Source: Streptomyces ureilyticus (GTDB lineage: Bacteria; Actinomycetota; Actinomycetes; Streptomycetales; Streptomycetaceae). From it: a DNA stretch of 64,000 nucleotides. Made by a program: the position numbers and the translations under genes. The stretch spans positions 1-64,000 of the forward strand of contig NZ_JAAKZX010000029.1 in NCBI RefSeq assembly GCF_011045025.1. Reading direction: 5' to 3'. Below, piece after piece: positions 52,259 through 61,863 of this stretch (positions are counted from its first letter, which is position 1; each line of letters opens with the position of its first letter). The notes beneath the pieces are model-generated. The model was not told the DNA's origin, searched no databases, and saw only the letters and a program-made list of their open reading frames with translations.

Positions 52259-53038
52259 ATGCGCATATCACGGAACATAGCGGGAACTGTTTTCGTGGTC
52301 GGCGGCATGACGATGACGATCGCCGCACTCGCCTACCCGGCGATGCTGGGCATCGAGAACACGTCCGCGAATCAGGAGCGTGTCATCGCCAACACCCGTT
52401 ACGGGCCGCTGACGGAGGCAGACCGCGACTTCGTGGTGAAGGTGCGCGCGGCAGGCTTGTGGGAGTACCCCCTCGGTGAGTTGGCCATGGAGCGAGGCAC
52501 GACCGCGGCGATGAAGGAAGCGGGCAAGCATCTGGTCGTCGGGCACGGCGGCCTCGATGTGATGTGCCGCCAGATCGCTCCGGAGCTGGGGGTCACGCTG
52601 CCCAACCAGGCTTCACCGCAGCAGCAGCAGTTCGTGGCGACCGTGGACGGGAGCAGCGGCAAGCAGTTCGACTCCACCGCGGTCAGCATCATGCGCGTGA
52701 CGCACGGTCAGATCTTCCCGACCATCGCCAAGATCCGCGCCTCCACCCAGAACAGTCTGGTACGTCAGCTCGCCGACCTGGCCAATGCCACGGTCCTCGA
52801 CCACATGACGATTCTGGAGAAGACGGAGCTGGTGAACTTCGAGCAGAACAACTTCCAGCAGACCGCTCCGCCGAAGCTGCCCAAGGACAACACCACTCCG
52901 CCGCCGCCCGCGCCGGGAGCGCCGGTCCTGGCCCTCAAGCCGCGTCCGGACCTGAACATCAAGACGCCCGGCCCGCCGACGCCCGGATCGTCGGCCAACT
53001 CGACGTCCAACCCGGCGTTGAGTGGGGATGGTGAGTGA
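52259..53038 (+). CDS. DUF4142-family exported protein
   Basis: A 259-residue protein with an N-terminal hydrophobic segment (IAGTVFVVGGMTMTIAALAY) acting as signal or anchor. A DUF4142 helical domain lies at about residues 50-195: LTEADRDFVVKVRAAGLWEY, EAGKHLVVGHGGLDVMCRQI and HMTILEKTELVNFEQNN. A Pro-rich extracellular tail of 60 residues follows. DUF4142 proteins are ferritin-like helical bundles of unknown function, often in the envelope. ATG has AGGAGG upstream. Confidence 0.85.
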   Translation: MRISRNIAGTVFVVGGMTMTIAALAYPAMLGIENTSANQERVIANTRYGPLTEADRDFVVKVRAAGLWEYPLGELAMERGTTAAMKEAGKHLVVGHGGLDVMCRQIAPELGVTLPNQASPQQQQFVATVDGSSGKQFDSTAVSIMRVTHGQIFPTIAKIRASTQNSLVRQLADLANATVLDHMTILEKTELVNFEQNNFQQTAPPKLPKDNTTPPPPAPGAPVLALKPRPDLNIKTPGPPTPGSSANSTSNPALSGDGE

Positions 53039-53050
53039 CGGCTGTCGGCC

Positions 53051-53073
53051 CGCCCTCGGCTCGTACGAGGGCG
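53051..53073. terminator. bidirectional hairpin between DUF4142 and MarR genes
   Basis: CGCCCTCG (53051-53058) and CGAGGGCG (53066-53073) form an eight-base perfect stem with a seven-base loop between two convergent genes. Confidence 0.45.
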
Positions 53074-53119
53074 GCCGCACACCTGCGGCACAACGAATCC
53101 CGCACCTGCGGCGCAGAGT

Positions 53120-53650
53120 TCAGGCTCCGCGTCCCAGCTCGACGTCCGCCCAGCTCGGCGGCTGATATTCGGGATCGTCCGCCGGTGCGGGAGGTTCGCC
53201 GCCGGCCTCGTTGAAGGCGGTGAGCGCCTCGATGAGGCCCACCCGCTGCTCGGGCTCGAGCCGTTTGACGATCTCGGCGAGGTCGGCGCGGCGCCGGGCC
53301 GTGACCTCCCGCACCGTGCGCCGGCCCTCGCCGGTCAGCCGCAGCAGGGTCACCCGGCGGTCGGCGGGGCTGGTCTGCCGGTCGGCGAGACCGGCCGCGA
53401 TCAGCCGGTCCACCATGCGCATGGCCGTGGACGGCGCCACATGAAGCAGGTCGGCCAGGGCGACCAGTTTGGTGGCGCCCCGCGTCGACAGCACCACCAG
53501 CATCCGGAACTGCGGGAGCGTCACCCGCTCCTCGACCGCGGACAGTGAGCGGGCGGACACCGCGACCAGCAGCCTCGACGCGGTCAGCACCGCGCGGGTC
53601 ACCTCGTCGACATCGTCCACACCCATCACGGGCGCTTCACGCTCCGGCAT
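53120..53650 (-). CDS. MarR-family regulator
   Basis: A 176-residue winged-helix regulator. The DNA-binding part is at residues 40-110: VTLPQFRMLVVLSTRGATKL, HVAPSTAMRMVDRLIAAGLA, and the wing RQTSPADRRVTLLRLTGEGR. N- and C-terminal helices would form the dimer. ATG has GAAAGGA six bases upstream. No adjacent divergent target gene, so its regulon is unknown. Confidence 0.9.
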   Translation of the reverse strand: MPEREAPVMGVDDVDEVTRAVLTASRLLVAVSARSLSAVEERVTLPQFRMLVVLSTRGATKLVALADLLHVAPSTAMRMVDRLIAAGLADRQTSPADRRVTLLRLTGEGRRTVREVTARRRADLAEIVKRLEPEQRVGLIEALTAFNEAGGEPPAPADDPEYQPPSWADVELGRGA

Positions 53651-53779
53651 GGGTCCTTTCTATCGCGTCGATCCACTTGAGTCGTCAAGGAGGCGAAACG
53701 ATTTTCGACTCCCTTGACCCTCGGGGTCGGCGCAGCGTCACCCCGTACGGGTATGGCGGGTCCCGTTTGTCACGCCCCG

Positions 53780-54502
53780 TTACTGACTGAGCTGAGTCCG
53801 TAGCCACTCCTCCACTTCGCCCACGTGTGCGGCGGCAGCCGCCCGGGCCGCCTCCGGATCACGGGCGAGAAGCGCGCGATGAATCGCCACGTGCTCGCGG
53901 CGGGTGCGCGCGAAGGCGCCCTCCTCCTGATAGCCCCGCCAGACCCGGGCGCGGAACGTACGCGAGGACAGGCCTTCCAGAATGGCCGCCATCGTGTCGT
54001 TGCCCGCCGCCGCGACGATCGCGCGGTGGAACGCCAGGTCGTGGGAGAGGATCTCCTCCGGGTCGTCCGTCGCATGCATGGCCGCCAAGTGCTTCTCGAC
54101 CTCGGCGAGTTCACCGGGGGTGATGCGAGCGGCGGCCAGCGCCGTCGCCGTCGACTCCAGGATCCGCCGCACCTCCAGCAGCTCCACCAGCTGCGGTCCG
54201 CGGGAGAGATCGGCGACCACACCGAAGGTCTCCAGCAGATCCCCGGCTTCCAACTGCGTGACGTAGATACCCGACCCGTGCCGGGCCTCCAGCACCCCCA
54301 AGACGGTCAGCGCACGGATCGCCTCGCGCATCGAGCTGCGCGAGATGCCCAGCTGCACCGCCAGCTCACGCTCGGTCGGCAGCCGCGCGCCCGGTTCAAG
54401 GCGCCCCTCGCCGATCATCGCCTTGATCTGCTCGATGGCGCGCTGCGTCACGGTGCCCTTCTGCGCTGCGGGCTCCGTCTGCCTGGGCAGGGTCTCGTCC
54501 AC
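53780..54502 (-). CDS. FadR-type GntR regulator of the fucose operon
   Basis: A 240-residue regulator. The winged helix spans residues 15-85 (GRLEPGARLPTERELAVQLG, ISRSSMREAIRALTVLGVLE, ARHGSGIYVTQLE), and an all-helical FCD ligand domain follows with RRILESTATALAAARI, DLAFHRAIVAAAGN and HVAIHRALLARDPEAARAAA containing the usual metal-binding Asp and His residues. The GTG at 54502 has AGGAGGAG upstream. It is divergent from the fucose transport and degradation operon, and a perfect AGTGGTC-T-GACCACT palindrome lies just upstream, so it most likely represses both, with a sugar acid as effector. Confidence 0.88.
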   Translation of the reverse strand: MDETLPRQTEPAAQKGTVTQRAIEQIKAMIGEGRLEPGARLPTERELAVQLGISRSSMREAIRALTVLGVLEARHGSGIYVTQLEAGDLLETFGVVADLSRGPQLVELLEVRRILESTATALAAARITPGELAEVEKHLAAMHATDDPEEILSHDLAFHRAIVAAAGNDTMAAILEGLSSRTFRARVWRGYQEEGAFARTRREHVAIHRALLARDPEAARAAAAAHVGEVEEWLRTQLSQ

Positions 54503-54544
54503 GCCACTCCTCCTGTCACCGGTGTGCCGCAGTCTAATCAGCAC

Positions 54545-54559
54545 AGTGGTCTGACCACT
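54545..54559. promoter_or_regulatory. GntR/FadR-type operator
   Basis: AGTGGTC, T, GACCACT is a perfect 15-base palindrome of the TGGTC/GACCA type bound by FadR-subfamily regulators, located in the divergent region between the regulator and the binding-protein gene. Confidence 0.7.
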
Positions 54560-54607
54560 ACGCTCAAAATGGCGGAAGTTTGGTGTCTGAGGGTGTTGTC
54601 AGGGGGA

Positions 54608-54617
54608 AGTGGTCTGA
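54608..54617. promoter_or_regulatory. second GntR half-site
   Basis: AGTGGTCTGA repeats the left half of the operator at 54545, 63 bases farther toward the operon, which is six turns of the helix. It may be a weak second site allowing looping. Confidence 0.4.
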
Positions 54618-54690
54618 TAAATATGCGGGCATCTGCTCGATCACGCTCGATCGGGCACCTGCTCGATCTCGCTCGATGAGGAGCCGACGG

Positions 54691-55767
54691 ATGAGTCGAC
54701 AGACAGCCGGTCCGAGACTGCGGAAGAGGCGGACCCCCCTACGAGCGGCGGCCGCGGCCGCCTGCGCCACCCTCGTGCTCGCGGCATGCGGCAGCACCGA
54801 GGACAGCGTCGCCTCCGGTGGTGACGGCGGCGGCGAAGGCAAGGTCGGGGTGATCCTGCCCCTGCTGACCTCGCCGTTCTGGCAGTCGTACAACGACTAC
54901 GTGCCGAAGATGGCGAAGTCCGAGGACGTGGACGCCCTCAAGACCGTCAACTCCAACAGCGACCCCTCGCAGCAGATCACCGACATCAACAACCAGCTCA
55001 ACCAGGGCGTGAAGGGCCTCGTCGTGGCCCCCCTGGACAGCGCCGCGATCTCCGCCGGACTCGACCAGGCCGAGCGCAAGGGCGTGCCCGTGGTCGCCGT
55101 CGACGTGGCGCCCGAGAAGGGCAAGGTCGCGATGGTCGTCCGCGCCAACAACGTGGCGTACGGCGAGAAAGCCTGCGAGTACCTCGGAAAGCAGATCCCC
55201 TCCGGCAAGGTCGTGCAGATCATGGGCGACCTCGCCTCGGTCAACGGCCGCGACCGCTCGGAGGCGTTCCGCGCCTGCGTCAAGAAGAACTACCCGAAGC
55301 TGAAGGTCCTGGAGATCCCCGCCAAGTGGGAGTCCGACGCCGCGGCCTCCAAGCTCGACACCCTGTTGAACGCCAACCCCGACATCAAGGGCATCTACAT
55401 GCAGGCGGGCGGCGTCTACCTCGCGCCGACGCTGCAGACCCTCAAGTCCAAGGGCATGCTGAAGAAGGCCGGCGAGAAGGGCCACATCTCGATCGTCTCG
55501 AACGACGGCATCCCGCAGGAGTACGAGGCCATCCGCAAGGGCGAGATCGACGCCACCGTCTCGCAGCCTGCCGACCTGTACGCCAAGTACGGCATGTACT
55601 ACATCAAGCAGGCGATGCAGGGGAAGACGTTCAAGCCGGGCCCGACCGACCACGGCTCCACGATCGTCAAGCTGCCCAGTGGCATCCTCGAGGACCAGCT
55701 GCCCGCGCCCCTGGTCACCAAGGAGAACGTCGACGACCCGGAGCTCTGGGGGAACACGGTCGGATGA
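54691..55767 (+). CDS. sugar ABC transporter binding lipoprotein
   Basis: A 358-residue periplasmic-binding-type lipoprotein. The signal peptide ends in TLVLAACGST with the lipobox cysteine. The mature part is a type I binding fold: KVGVILPLLTSPFWQSYNDY, LVVAPLDSAAISAGLDQAER, GVPVVAVDVAP and GIYMQAGGVYLAPTLQTLKS. It resembles ribose/xylose binding proteins. The ATG at 54691 has GAGGAG seven bases before it. First gene of the operon, so it probably brings L-fucose to the permease. Confidence 0.88.
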   Translation: MSRQTAGPRLRKRRTPLRAAAAAACATLVLAACGSTEDSVASGGDGGGEGKVGVILPLLTSPFWQSYNDYVPKMAKSEDVDALKTVNSNSDPSQQITDINNQLNQGVKGLVVAPLDSAAISAGLDQAERKGVPVVAVDVAPEKGKVAMVVRANNVAYGEKACEYLGKQIPSGKVVQIMGDLASVNGRDRSEAFRACVKKNYPKLKVLEIPAKWESDAAASKLDTLLNANPDIKGIYMQAGGVYLAPTLQTLKSKGMLKKAGEKGHISIVSNDGIPQEYEAIRKGEIDATVSQPADLYAKYGMYYIKQAMQGKTFKPGPTDHGSTIVKLPSGILEDQLPAPLVTKENVDDPELWGNTVG

Positions 55768-57299
55768 GCACCCCACTCGTGGAGGCGCGGGGGATCACCA
55801 AGCGGTACGGTCCCACCGTCGCCCTCCAAGACGGCAAGCTCACCGTCCTCCCCGGCGAGTCCCACGCCCTCGTGGGCCGCAACGGCGCGGGCAAGTCCAC
55901 CCTCGTCACCATCCTCACCGGCCTCCAGGCCCCCGACGAGGGCACCGTCCGCTTCGACGGCGAGCCCGCGCCCGCGCTCGCCGACCGGGACGCCTGGCGG
56001 CGCAAGGTGGCCTGCGTCTATCAACGGCCCACGGTGGTCCCGGAGTTGACGGTTGCCGAGAACCTCTTCATCAACCGGCAGCCCACCGGGCGCGGCGGCT
56101 TCATCAGCTGGCGCCGGTTGAAGGAGCAGGCGGCCGAGGTCCTTCAGACCTGGGACGTGCACGTCGACCCGGAGGCGCGTACCGCCGATCTCAAGGTCGA
56201 GGACCGTCAGATGGTCGAAATCGCCCGGGCGTTGAGCTTCGGCGCCCGGTTCATCGTCCTCGACGAACCCACCGCACAGCTTGACAACCGGGAGATCGAG
56301 CGCCTCTTCACGCGCATGCGCGCGCTCCAGGAGTCCGGCGTCACCTTCCTGTTCATCTCGCATCACCTCCAGGAGGTGTACGAGGTGTGCCAGACCGTCA
56401 CAGTGCTGCGTGACGCCCGCTGGATCACCACGGCACCGGTCGCCGAACTGCCGCGCGGCGCGCTGGTGGAGGCGATGGCGGGGGAGGCGGTCGCCGAACG
56501 GCAGGCGGCCGCCGCGGAAGCGGTGCTGGAACACGCGGACACCGTGCTGGAGGACAAGGGTGCCGACGCGCCGGTCGTGCTGGAGGCGAAGGGCCTCACC
56601 TCCGACACGTACGAGAACGTCGACCTGACCGTTCGCCGCGGCGAGGTCGTCGGCCTCGCCGGTTCCAGTGCCAGCGGGAAGATCACGCTCGCCGAGTCCT
56701 TCGCCGGACTGCACACCCCCACCTCGGGAACGGCACTTCTGGACGGCACGCCGCTGCCGTTCGGCGATGTCCAGGGAGCACTGAAGGCCGGCGTCGGCTG
56801 CGTCCCGCGCGACCGGCACGGCCAGGGGCTCGTCTTCGGGATGACCATCGGCGACAACGCCACCATGAGCATCCTGGACCGGCTCGGGAAGTACGGGTTC
56901 GTGGGCACCGCCCGCAAGCGTGGCTTCGCCACCGAGCTGATCGACCGGCTGGACATCTACGCGGAGGGCCCCGACCAGCCCGTCTCCGACCTCTCCGGCG
57001 GCAACGCCCAGAAGGTCGTCATGGCCCGCGCCCTCGCCTCCGACCCACGGCTTCTCGTCCTCATCAACCCCACCGCGGGCGTCGACGTGAAGTCCAAGGA
57101 GTCCCTGCTCTCCCGCGTGGACTCGGCCCGCGACGACGGGACGGCCGTCCTCGTCGTCTCCGACGAACTTGACGACCTGCGCCGCTGCGACCGCGTCCTG
57201 GTCCTCTTCCACGGCCGCGTCGTGGCCGAGCATCCCGCGGGCTGGCGCGACCACGAGCTCATCGCATCCATCGAAGGAGTGGATCAGGACCATGGCTGA
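55764..57299 (+). CDS. sugar ABC transporter ATPase, double domain
   Basis: A 511-residue RbsA/XylG-type protein with two ATPase modules. The first has Walker A GRNGAGKSTLVTILTG, LKVEDRQMVEIARALSFGAR and Walker B FIVLDEPTAQLD. The second has a changed Walker A, GSSASGKITLAESFAG (Ile for the usual Ser), LSGGNAQKVVMARALASDPR and LLVLINPTAGVDVKSKE, where Asn replaces Asp or Glu. A weak second site is normal in this family. The ATG overlaps the previous stop (ATGA) and the next gene overlaps by eight bases. Confidence 0.9.
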   Translation: MSTPLVEARGITKRYGPTVALQDGKLTVLPGESHALVGRNGAGKSTLVTILTGLQAPDEGTVRFDGEPAPALADRDAWRRKVACVYQRPTVVPELTVAENLFINRQPTGRGGFISWRRLKEQAAEVLQTWDVHVDPEARTADLKVEDRQMVEIARALSFGARFIVLDEPTAQLDNREIERLFTRMRALQESGVTFLFISHHLQEVYEVCQTVTVLRDARWITTAPVAELPRGALVEAMAGEAVAERQAAAAEAVLEHADTVLEDKGADAPVVLEAKGLTSDTYENVDLTVRRGEVVGLAGSSASGKITLAESFAGLHTPTSGTALLDGTPLPFGDVQGALKAGVGCVPRDRHGQGLVFGMTIGDNATMSILDRLGKYGFVGTARKRGFATELIDRLDIYAEGPDQPVSDLSGGNAQKVVMARALASDPRLLVLINPTAGVDVKSKESLLSRVDSARDDGTAVLVVSDELDDLRRCDRVLVLFHGRVVAEHPAGWRDHELIASIEGVDQDHG

Positions 57300-58332
57300 C
57301 ACGAAGGCCCCGTCGGCCTCGCCCGCCACCTCCAAACAGCCGCTGAAGGTCAGCAGCGCCAACGCCAAATCCGTACTTCTGCGAAGGGCCCGCGAACTCG
57401 CCCTCGTACCGGCGCTGTTGCTGCTCCTCGTACTCGGCGCGTTCGTCAACGACTCGTTCCTCACCGAGCGCAACCTGATCTCGATCCTCGGGGCATCCGC
57501 GGCGCTCGCCATGGTCGTACTCGCCGAGTCGCTGGTGCTGATCACCGGCAAGTTCGACCTGTCCCTTGAGTCGGTTGTCGGCATCGCGCCCGCCGTCGGC
57601 GCTCTGCTCGTACTGCCCGCCGCGGCCTCTGGCTGGGGCACCGACCTCCCGGCCGGGCTCGCCGTGCTGGCGATCCTGCTCGTGGGCGCGGCGATCGGCG
57701 CCTTCAACGGCGTACTCGTGGTGAAGTTCAAGCTCAACGCCTTCATCGTGACGCTCGCCATGCTGATCGTCCTGCGCGGTCTGCTGGTCGGCGCCACCAA
57801 GGGCAAGACACTGTTCGGCATGCCCGATGCCTTCTACACGCTGGCCACCACCACCTTCCTGACCGTGCCCCTCTCGGTGTGGCTGGCGGCGGCGGCCTTC
57901 GGTGTCGCGGGCCTCATGCTCAGGTACCACCGCTGGGGACGCGCCCTGTACGCGATCGGCGGCAACGCGGACGCGGCGCGCGCGGCCGGTATCCGGGTCG
58001 ATCGCGTGATGCTCGCGGTGTTCGTCATCGCGGGGGCGCTCGCCGCGGCGGGTGGGCTGTTGCAGACCGGCTATGTCGGCGCGATCAACGCCAACCAGGG
58101 GCAGAACATGATCTTCACGGTGTTCGCGGCGGCGGTCATTGGTGGGATCAGCCTCGATGGCGGCAAGGGCACGATGTTTGGCGCCCTTACGGGCGTCCTC
58201 CTTCTTGGGGTTGTCCAGAACCTGCTCACGCTCGCCCAGGTCCCGTCCTTCTGGATCCAAGCCATCTACGGAGGAATCATCCTGGTTGCCCTCATGATCG
58301 CTCGCGTGACGACCGGCCGCGCGCAGGACTAG
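57292..58332 (+). CDS. sugar ABC transporter permease
   Basis: A 346-residue inner membrane protein with eight to ten hydrophobic helices, of the RbsC/XylH type. Typical blocks are LITGKFDLSLESVVGIAPAV, GVLVVKFKLNAFIVTLAMLI, LYAIGGNADAARAAGIRVDR and AAVIGGISLDGGKGTMFGAL. The first 45 residues are cytosolic. It starts within the end of the ATPase gene. With the binding protein and ATPase it makes one importer, by context for L-fucose. Confidence 0.9.
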   Translation: MADTKAPSASPATSKQPLKVSSANAKSVLLRRARELALVPALLLLLVLGAFVNDSFLTERNLISILGASAALAMVVLAESLVLITGKFDLSLESVVGIAPAVGALLVLPAAASGWGTDLPAGLAVLAILLVGAAIGAFNGVLVVKFKLNAFIVTLAMLIVLRGLLVGATKGKTLFGMPDAFYTLATTTFLTVPLSVWLAAAAFGVAGLMLRYHRWGRALYAIGGNADAARAAGIRVDRVMLAVFVIAGALAAAGGLLQTGYVGAINANQGQNMIFTVFAAAVIGGISLDGGKGTMFGALTGVLLLGVVQNLLTLAQVPSFWIQAIYGGIILVALMIARVTTGRAQD

Positions 58333-58401
58333 AAGCCTCCTGGCCGCCGTTTCCGTACGACGCCGACGCACGACCTCTGTCCCGGACCGAAAGGCACTTC
58401 T

Positions 58402-59775
58402 GTGGCCTCACCTGCCGCTTCCCGCATCACTGCGGTCGACACCTTCGATATTCGCTTCCCGACCTCGCGCGAGCTCGACGGCTCCGACGCCATGAATCCG
58501 GATCCCGACTACTCGGCCGCGTACGTCGTGCTGCGTACCGATGCCGAGGGCGGGGCGGAGGGGCACGGGTTCACCTTCACCATTGGGCGGGGCAACGAGG
58601 TTCAGGTCGCCGCGATCGACGCGCTGCGGCCGCATGTTCTCGGGCGGTCGGTGGACGAACTGTGTGCGGATCCGGGGTCGTTGGCCCGGGACCTGACCGG
58701 GGACAGCCAATTGCGCTGGCTCGGGCCCGAGAAGGGCGTGATGCATATGGCGATCGGCGCCGTCCTGAACGCCGTCTGGGACCTGGCCGCCAAGCGCGCC
58801 CAGAAGCCGCTGTGGCAGTTGCTCGCCGACGCCTCCCCTGAGTTCCTCGTCTCCCAGGTCGACTTCCGCTACATCGCGGACGTCCTCACCCCCGATGACG
58901 CGCTCCAGCTGCTCAGACGCGGCAGAGAGGGGGCAGCGGAGCGCGTTGGACTGCTGAAGGAGCGCGGGTTCCCCGGCTACACCACCTCGCCGGGCTGGCT
59001 TGGCTACTCCGACGAGAAGCTCACCCGCCTTGCCCGCCAGGCCGTGGAGGACGGCTTCACCCAGATCAAGCTGAAGGTGGGCGCGGACCTCGCCGACGAC
59101 GTGCGCCGGTGCCGGGTGGCCCGTTCCGTCGTCGGCCCCGGCATCCGGATGGCCATCGACGCCAACCAGCGCTGGAACGTCGACGAGGCCATCGAGTGGA
59201 CCAAGGCGCTCGCCGACTTCGACCCGTACTGGATCGAGGAGCCGACCAGCCCCGACGACGTCCTCGGCCATGCCAAGATCCGCGAGGCCGTCGCACCGGT
59301 CAAGGTCGCCACCGGCGAGCATGTCCAGAACCGGATCGTCTTCAAGCAGCTGCTGCAGGCCGGGAGCATCGACGTCCTGCAGATCGACGCGGCCCGCGTC
59401 GGCGGCGTCAACGAGAACCTCGCGATCCTCCTCCTCGCGGCCAAGTTCGGCGTCCCCGTCTGCCCGCACGCCGGTGGCGTCGGCCTGTGCGAACTCGTCC
59501 AGCACCTCTCGATGTTCGACTACGTGGCCCTCTCCGGGACCACCGAGGACCGCGTCATCGAGTACGTCGACCATCTGCACGACCACTTCCTCGACCCGGT
59601 GGTGATCAGGGAAGGTCACTACATGGCACCCACCGCGCCCGGCTTCTCGTCCACCATGCGACCTGAGGCCCTCGCCGAGTTCACCTTCCCCGGCGGCACG
59701 TTCTGGGTCGCCGACCTCGCCCAGCAGGCATCCACCGATCAGCGGCTCACCGGCCGGAAAGGGGCAGCGGCATGA
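58402..59775 (+). CDS. L-fuconate dehydratase
   Basis: A 457-residue member of the enolase superfamily (mandelate racemase group). N-terminal capping domain [20 protein letters not shown]; barrel with the KxK bases in [13 protein letters not shown], metal ligands in [23 protein letters not shown] and [10 protein letters not shown], and histidine in [15 protein letters not shown]. The sequence follows L-fuconate dehydratases closely in these blocks. It converts L-fuconate to 2-keto-3-deoxy-L-fuconate. GTG start, 69 bases after the permease. The stop overlaps the next gene. Confidence 0.9.
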   Translation: MASPAASRITAVDTFDIRFPTSRELDGSDAMNPDPDYSAAYVVLRTDAEGGAEGHGFTFTIGRGNEVQVAAIDALRPHVLGRSVDELCADPGSLARDLTGDSQLRWLGPEKGVMHMAIGAVLNAVWDLAAKRAQKPLWQLLADASPEFLVSQVDFRYIADVLTPDDALQLLRRGREGAAERVGLLKERGFPGYTTSPGWLGYSDEKLTRLARQAVEDGFTQIKLKVGADLADDVRRCRVARSVVGPGIRMAIDANQRWNVDEAIEWTKALADFDPYWIEEPTSPDDVLGHAKIREAVAPVKVATGEHVQNRIVFKQLLQAGSIDVLQIDAARVGGVNENLAILLLAAKFGVPVCPHAGGVGLCELVQHLSMFDYVALSGTTEDRVIEYVDHLHDHFLDPVVIREGHYMAPTAPGFSSTMRPEALAEFTFPGGTFWVADLAQQASTDQRLTGRKGAAA

Positions 59776-60536
59776 CCGACACCCAGGACTTTGCGGGGCT
59801 CAAGGCGCTGGTGACGGGCGGCGCGTCCGGCATCGGCCGGGCCACCGCGGAACTCCTGGCCGCCCGCGGCGCCCAGGTCGCCGTCCTCGACCTGGACCCG
59901 TCGAGCGTCGACAAACCCCTGCTCGGATACGAGGCGGACGTCGCCGACGACACCTCCGTACGCCGGGCTGTCGCGTCCGCCCTCGCCGACCTCGGCGGCC
60001 TTGACGTACTGGTCAACAACGCGGGCATCGGCGCCCAGGGCACCGTCGAGGACAACGACGACGCCCAGTGGCACCGGGTCCTGGACGTCAACGTTCTCGG
60101 CATGGTGCGTACGGCCCGCGCCGCCCTGCCCCACCTGCGCGCCTCCGCGCACGCGGCCATCGTGAACACCTGCTCCATCGCCGCCACCGCCGGCCTCCCA
60201 CAGCGCGCCCTGTACTCCGCGTCCAAGGGCGCCGTCCTGTCGCTGACCCTCGCCATGGCCGCCGACCACGTCCGCGAGGGCATCCGCGTCAACTGCGTGA
60301 ACCCCGGCACCGCGGACACTCCCTGGGTCGGCCGCCTCCTGGACGCCGCGGACGATCCCGCCGCCGAACGGGCCGCCCTGGAAGCCCGCCAGCCCACCGG
60401 CCGGCTCGTCTCCGCGCCCGAAGTCGCGGGCGCCATCGCCTACTTGGCGAGCCCGCTGTCCGGCGCGACCACCGGCACGGCACTCGCCGTGGACGGCGGC
60501 ATGCAGGGGCTGCGGCTGCGGCCTGCGGGGCAGTGA
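59772..60536 (+). CDS. SDR, probable 2-keto-3-deoxy-L-fuconate dehydrogenase
   Basis: A 254-residue SDR. The cofactor motif is [39 protein letters not shown] and [20 protein letters not shown] with the catalytic Tyr in [13 protein letters not shown]. The C-terminus [17 protein letters not shown] is usual. The aspartate in VAVLDLD indicates NAD. Overlapping the fuconate dehydratase gene by four bases (ATGA) suggests it oxidises 2-keto-3-deoxy-L-fuconate. Oxidation of fucose itself is the less likely alternative because an AKR follows. Confidence 0.8.
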   Translation: MTDTQDFAGLKALVTGGASGIGRATAELLAARGAQVAVLDLDPSSVDKPLLGYEADVADDTSVRRAVASALADLGGLDVLVNNAGIGAQGTVEDNDDAQWHRVLDVNVLGMVRTARAALPHLRASAHAAIVNTCSIAATAGLPQRALYSASKGAVLSLTLAMAADHVREGIRVNCVNPGTADTPWVGRLLDAADDPAAERAALEARQPTGRLVSAPEVAGAIAYLASPLSGATTGTALAVDGGMQGLRLRPAGQ

Positions 60537-61552
60537 TGCGCACGCCGATCCGGTCCCGGCTGCTGGGACGGTCCGGCGTCGAGGTCACCGAGCTGGCCTT
60601 CGGCGCCGCGGGCATCGCGGGTCTGTTCACGCCGGTGAGCGACGAGCAGGCGTACGCCGCACTCGACACCGCCTGGGACGCGGGGATCCGCTACTTCGAC
60701 ACGGCCCCCCACTACGGGGTCGGCCTGTCGGAGCGGCGCGTCGGCGCGCTGCTGCGCGGGCGGTCCGGGTACACGGTCTCCACCAAGGTGGGCCGACGTC
60801 TGGAGCCCTTCAGCGGGGGAGGCGATGACCTTGCCAACGGTTTCGCCGTGCCGGCCACCCACCGCCGCGTCTGGGACTTCAGCGCCGACGGCGTACGCCG
60901 GGGCCTGGAGGAGAGCCTGGAGCGGCTCGGCCTCGACCGCGTCGACGTCGTCTACCTCCACGACCCGGACGACCACGCCACCGAAGCCTTCGGCGAGGCC
61001 TACCCCGCCCTGGAGCGGCTGCGGTCCGAAGGCGTCGTCGGTGCGATCGGCGCCGGTATGAACCAGGCCGAGATGCTCACCCGCTTCGTCCGCGACACCG
61101 ACGTCGACGTGGTGCTGTGCGCGGGCCGCTACACGCTCCTCGACCAGCGGGCCCTGACCGAACTGCTGCCGTCCGCGCACGAACGCGGCACATCCGTCGT
61201 CATCGGCGGCGCCTTCAACTCGGGCCTCCTGGCGGACCCGAAGCAGGGAGCGACGTACAACTACGCTTCCGCGCCAAGGGAGTTGCTGGACCAAGCCCTG
61301 CGGATCAAGGCGATCGCGGAACGCCACGGCACCACCCTGCGCGCCGCCGCCCTCGCCTTCCCGCTCGCGCACCCCGCCGTCGCGAGCGTCCTCGTCGGCA
61401 CCCGCTCGGCGGACGAAGTCCGCGACACCGTACGGCAGTTCGCCAGGGACGTACCGGCGGAGTTCTGGCAGGAACTGCGGGAGGCCAAGCTGCTGCCCGA
61501 GGAGGCACCAGTCCCCGTACAAGCCCCCGTCGCAGGAGAGGAGCCCGCGTGA
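60536..61552 (+). CDS. aldo/keto reductase, probable L-fucose dehydrogenase
   Basis: A 338-residue AKR. The N-terminus RSRLLGRSGVEVTELAFGAA is typical; the catalytic Asp and Tyr are in IRYFDTAPHYGVGLSERRVG, Lys in YTVSTKVGRRLEP and His in VVYLHDPDDH. D-threo-aldose 1-dehydrogenase/L-fucose dehydrogenase members have this form and oxidise L-fucose to L-fucono-lactone. The ATG overlaps the previous stop in TGATG. First step of the pathway by context. Confidence 0.85.
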   Translation: MRTPIRSRLLGRSGVEVTELAFGAAGIAGLFTPVSDEQAYAALDTAWDAGIRYFDTAPHYGVGLSERRVGALLRGRSGYTVSTKVGRRLEPFSGGGDDLANGFAVPATHRRVWDFSADGVRRGLEESLERLGLDRVDVVYLHDPDDHATEAFGEAYPALERLRSEGVVGAIGAGMNQAEMLTRFVRDTDVDVVLCAGRYTLLDQRALTELLPSAHERGTSVVIGGAFNSGLLADPKQGATYNYASAPRELLDQALRIKAIAERHGTTLRAAALAFPLAHPAVASVLVGTRSADEVRDTVRQFARDVPAEFWQELREAKLLPEEAPVPVQAPVAGEEPA

Positions 61553-61863
61553 GAATCGCCCTGCACACCAAGGTCCGCGCCGACCGCATCGCCGAGTACG
61601 AGGCCGCCCACCGCGAGGTGCCAGTCGAGCTCACGGACGCGATCCGCGCCGCCGGTGCCACCTCCTGGACGATCTGGCGCAGCGGTACCGACCTCTTCCA
61701 TGTCCTGGAGTGCGAGGACTACGGGCGGCTCCTCGCCGAGCTGGAGAAACTGCCGGTCAACATCGCCTGGCAGGCACGGATGGCCGAGCTCCTCGACGTG
61801 AAACACGACTACTCGTCCGAGGGCGCGGAGGCAGGCCTGCCGGTCGTCTGGGAGCTGCCATGA
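61549..61863 (+). CDS. L-fucose/L-rhamnose mutarotase family
   Basis: A 104-residue RhaM/YiiL-type mutarotase. Key blocks: IALHTKVRADRIAEYEAAHR, AGATSWTIWRSGTDLFHVLE with a conserved Trp and Tyr/Asp, and PVNIAWQARMAELLD. It interconverts alpha and beta forms of the sugar so the dehydrogenase is supplied with the correct anomer. The GTG overlaps the stop of the AKR gene (GTGA) and its stop overlaps the lactonase start. Confidence 0.88.
   Translation: MRIALHTKVRADRIAEYEAAHREVPVELTDAIRAAGATSWTIWRSGTDLFHVLECEDYGRLLAELEKLPVNIAWQARMAELLDVKHDYSSEGAEAGLPVVWELP

Noticed and set aside
55599..57821. 740-codon minus-strand open frame
   Set aside because: It is antisense to the ABC transporter ATPase and permease genes; translation lacks any domain.
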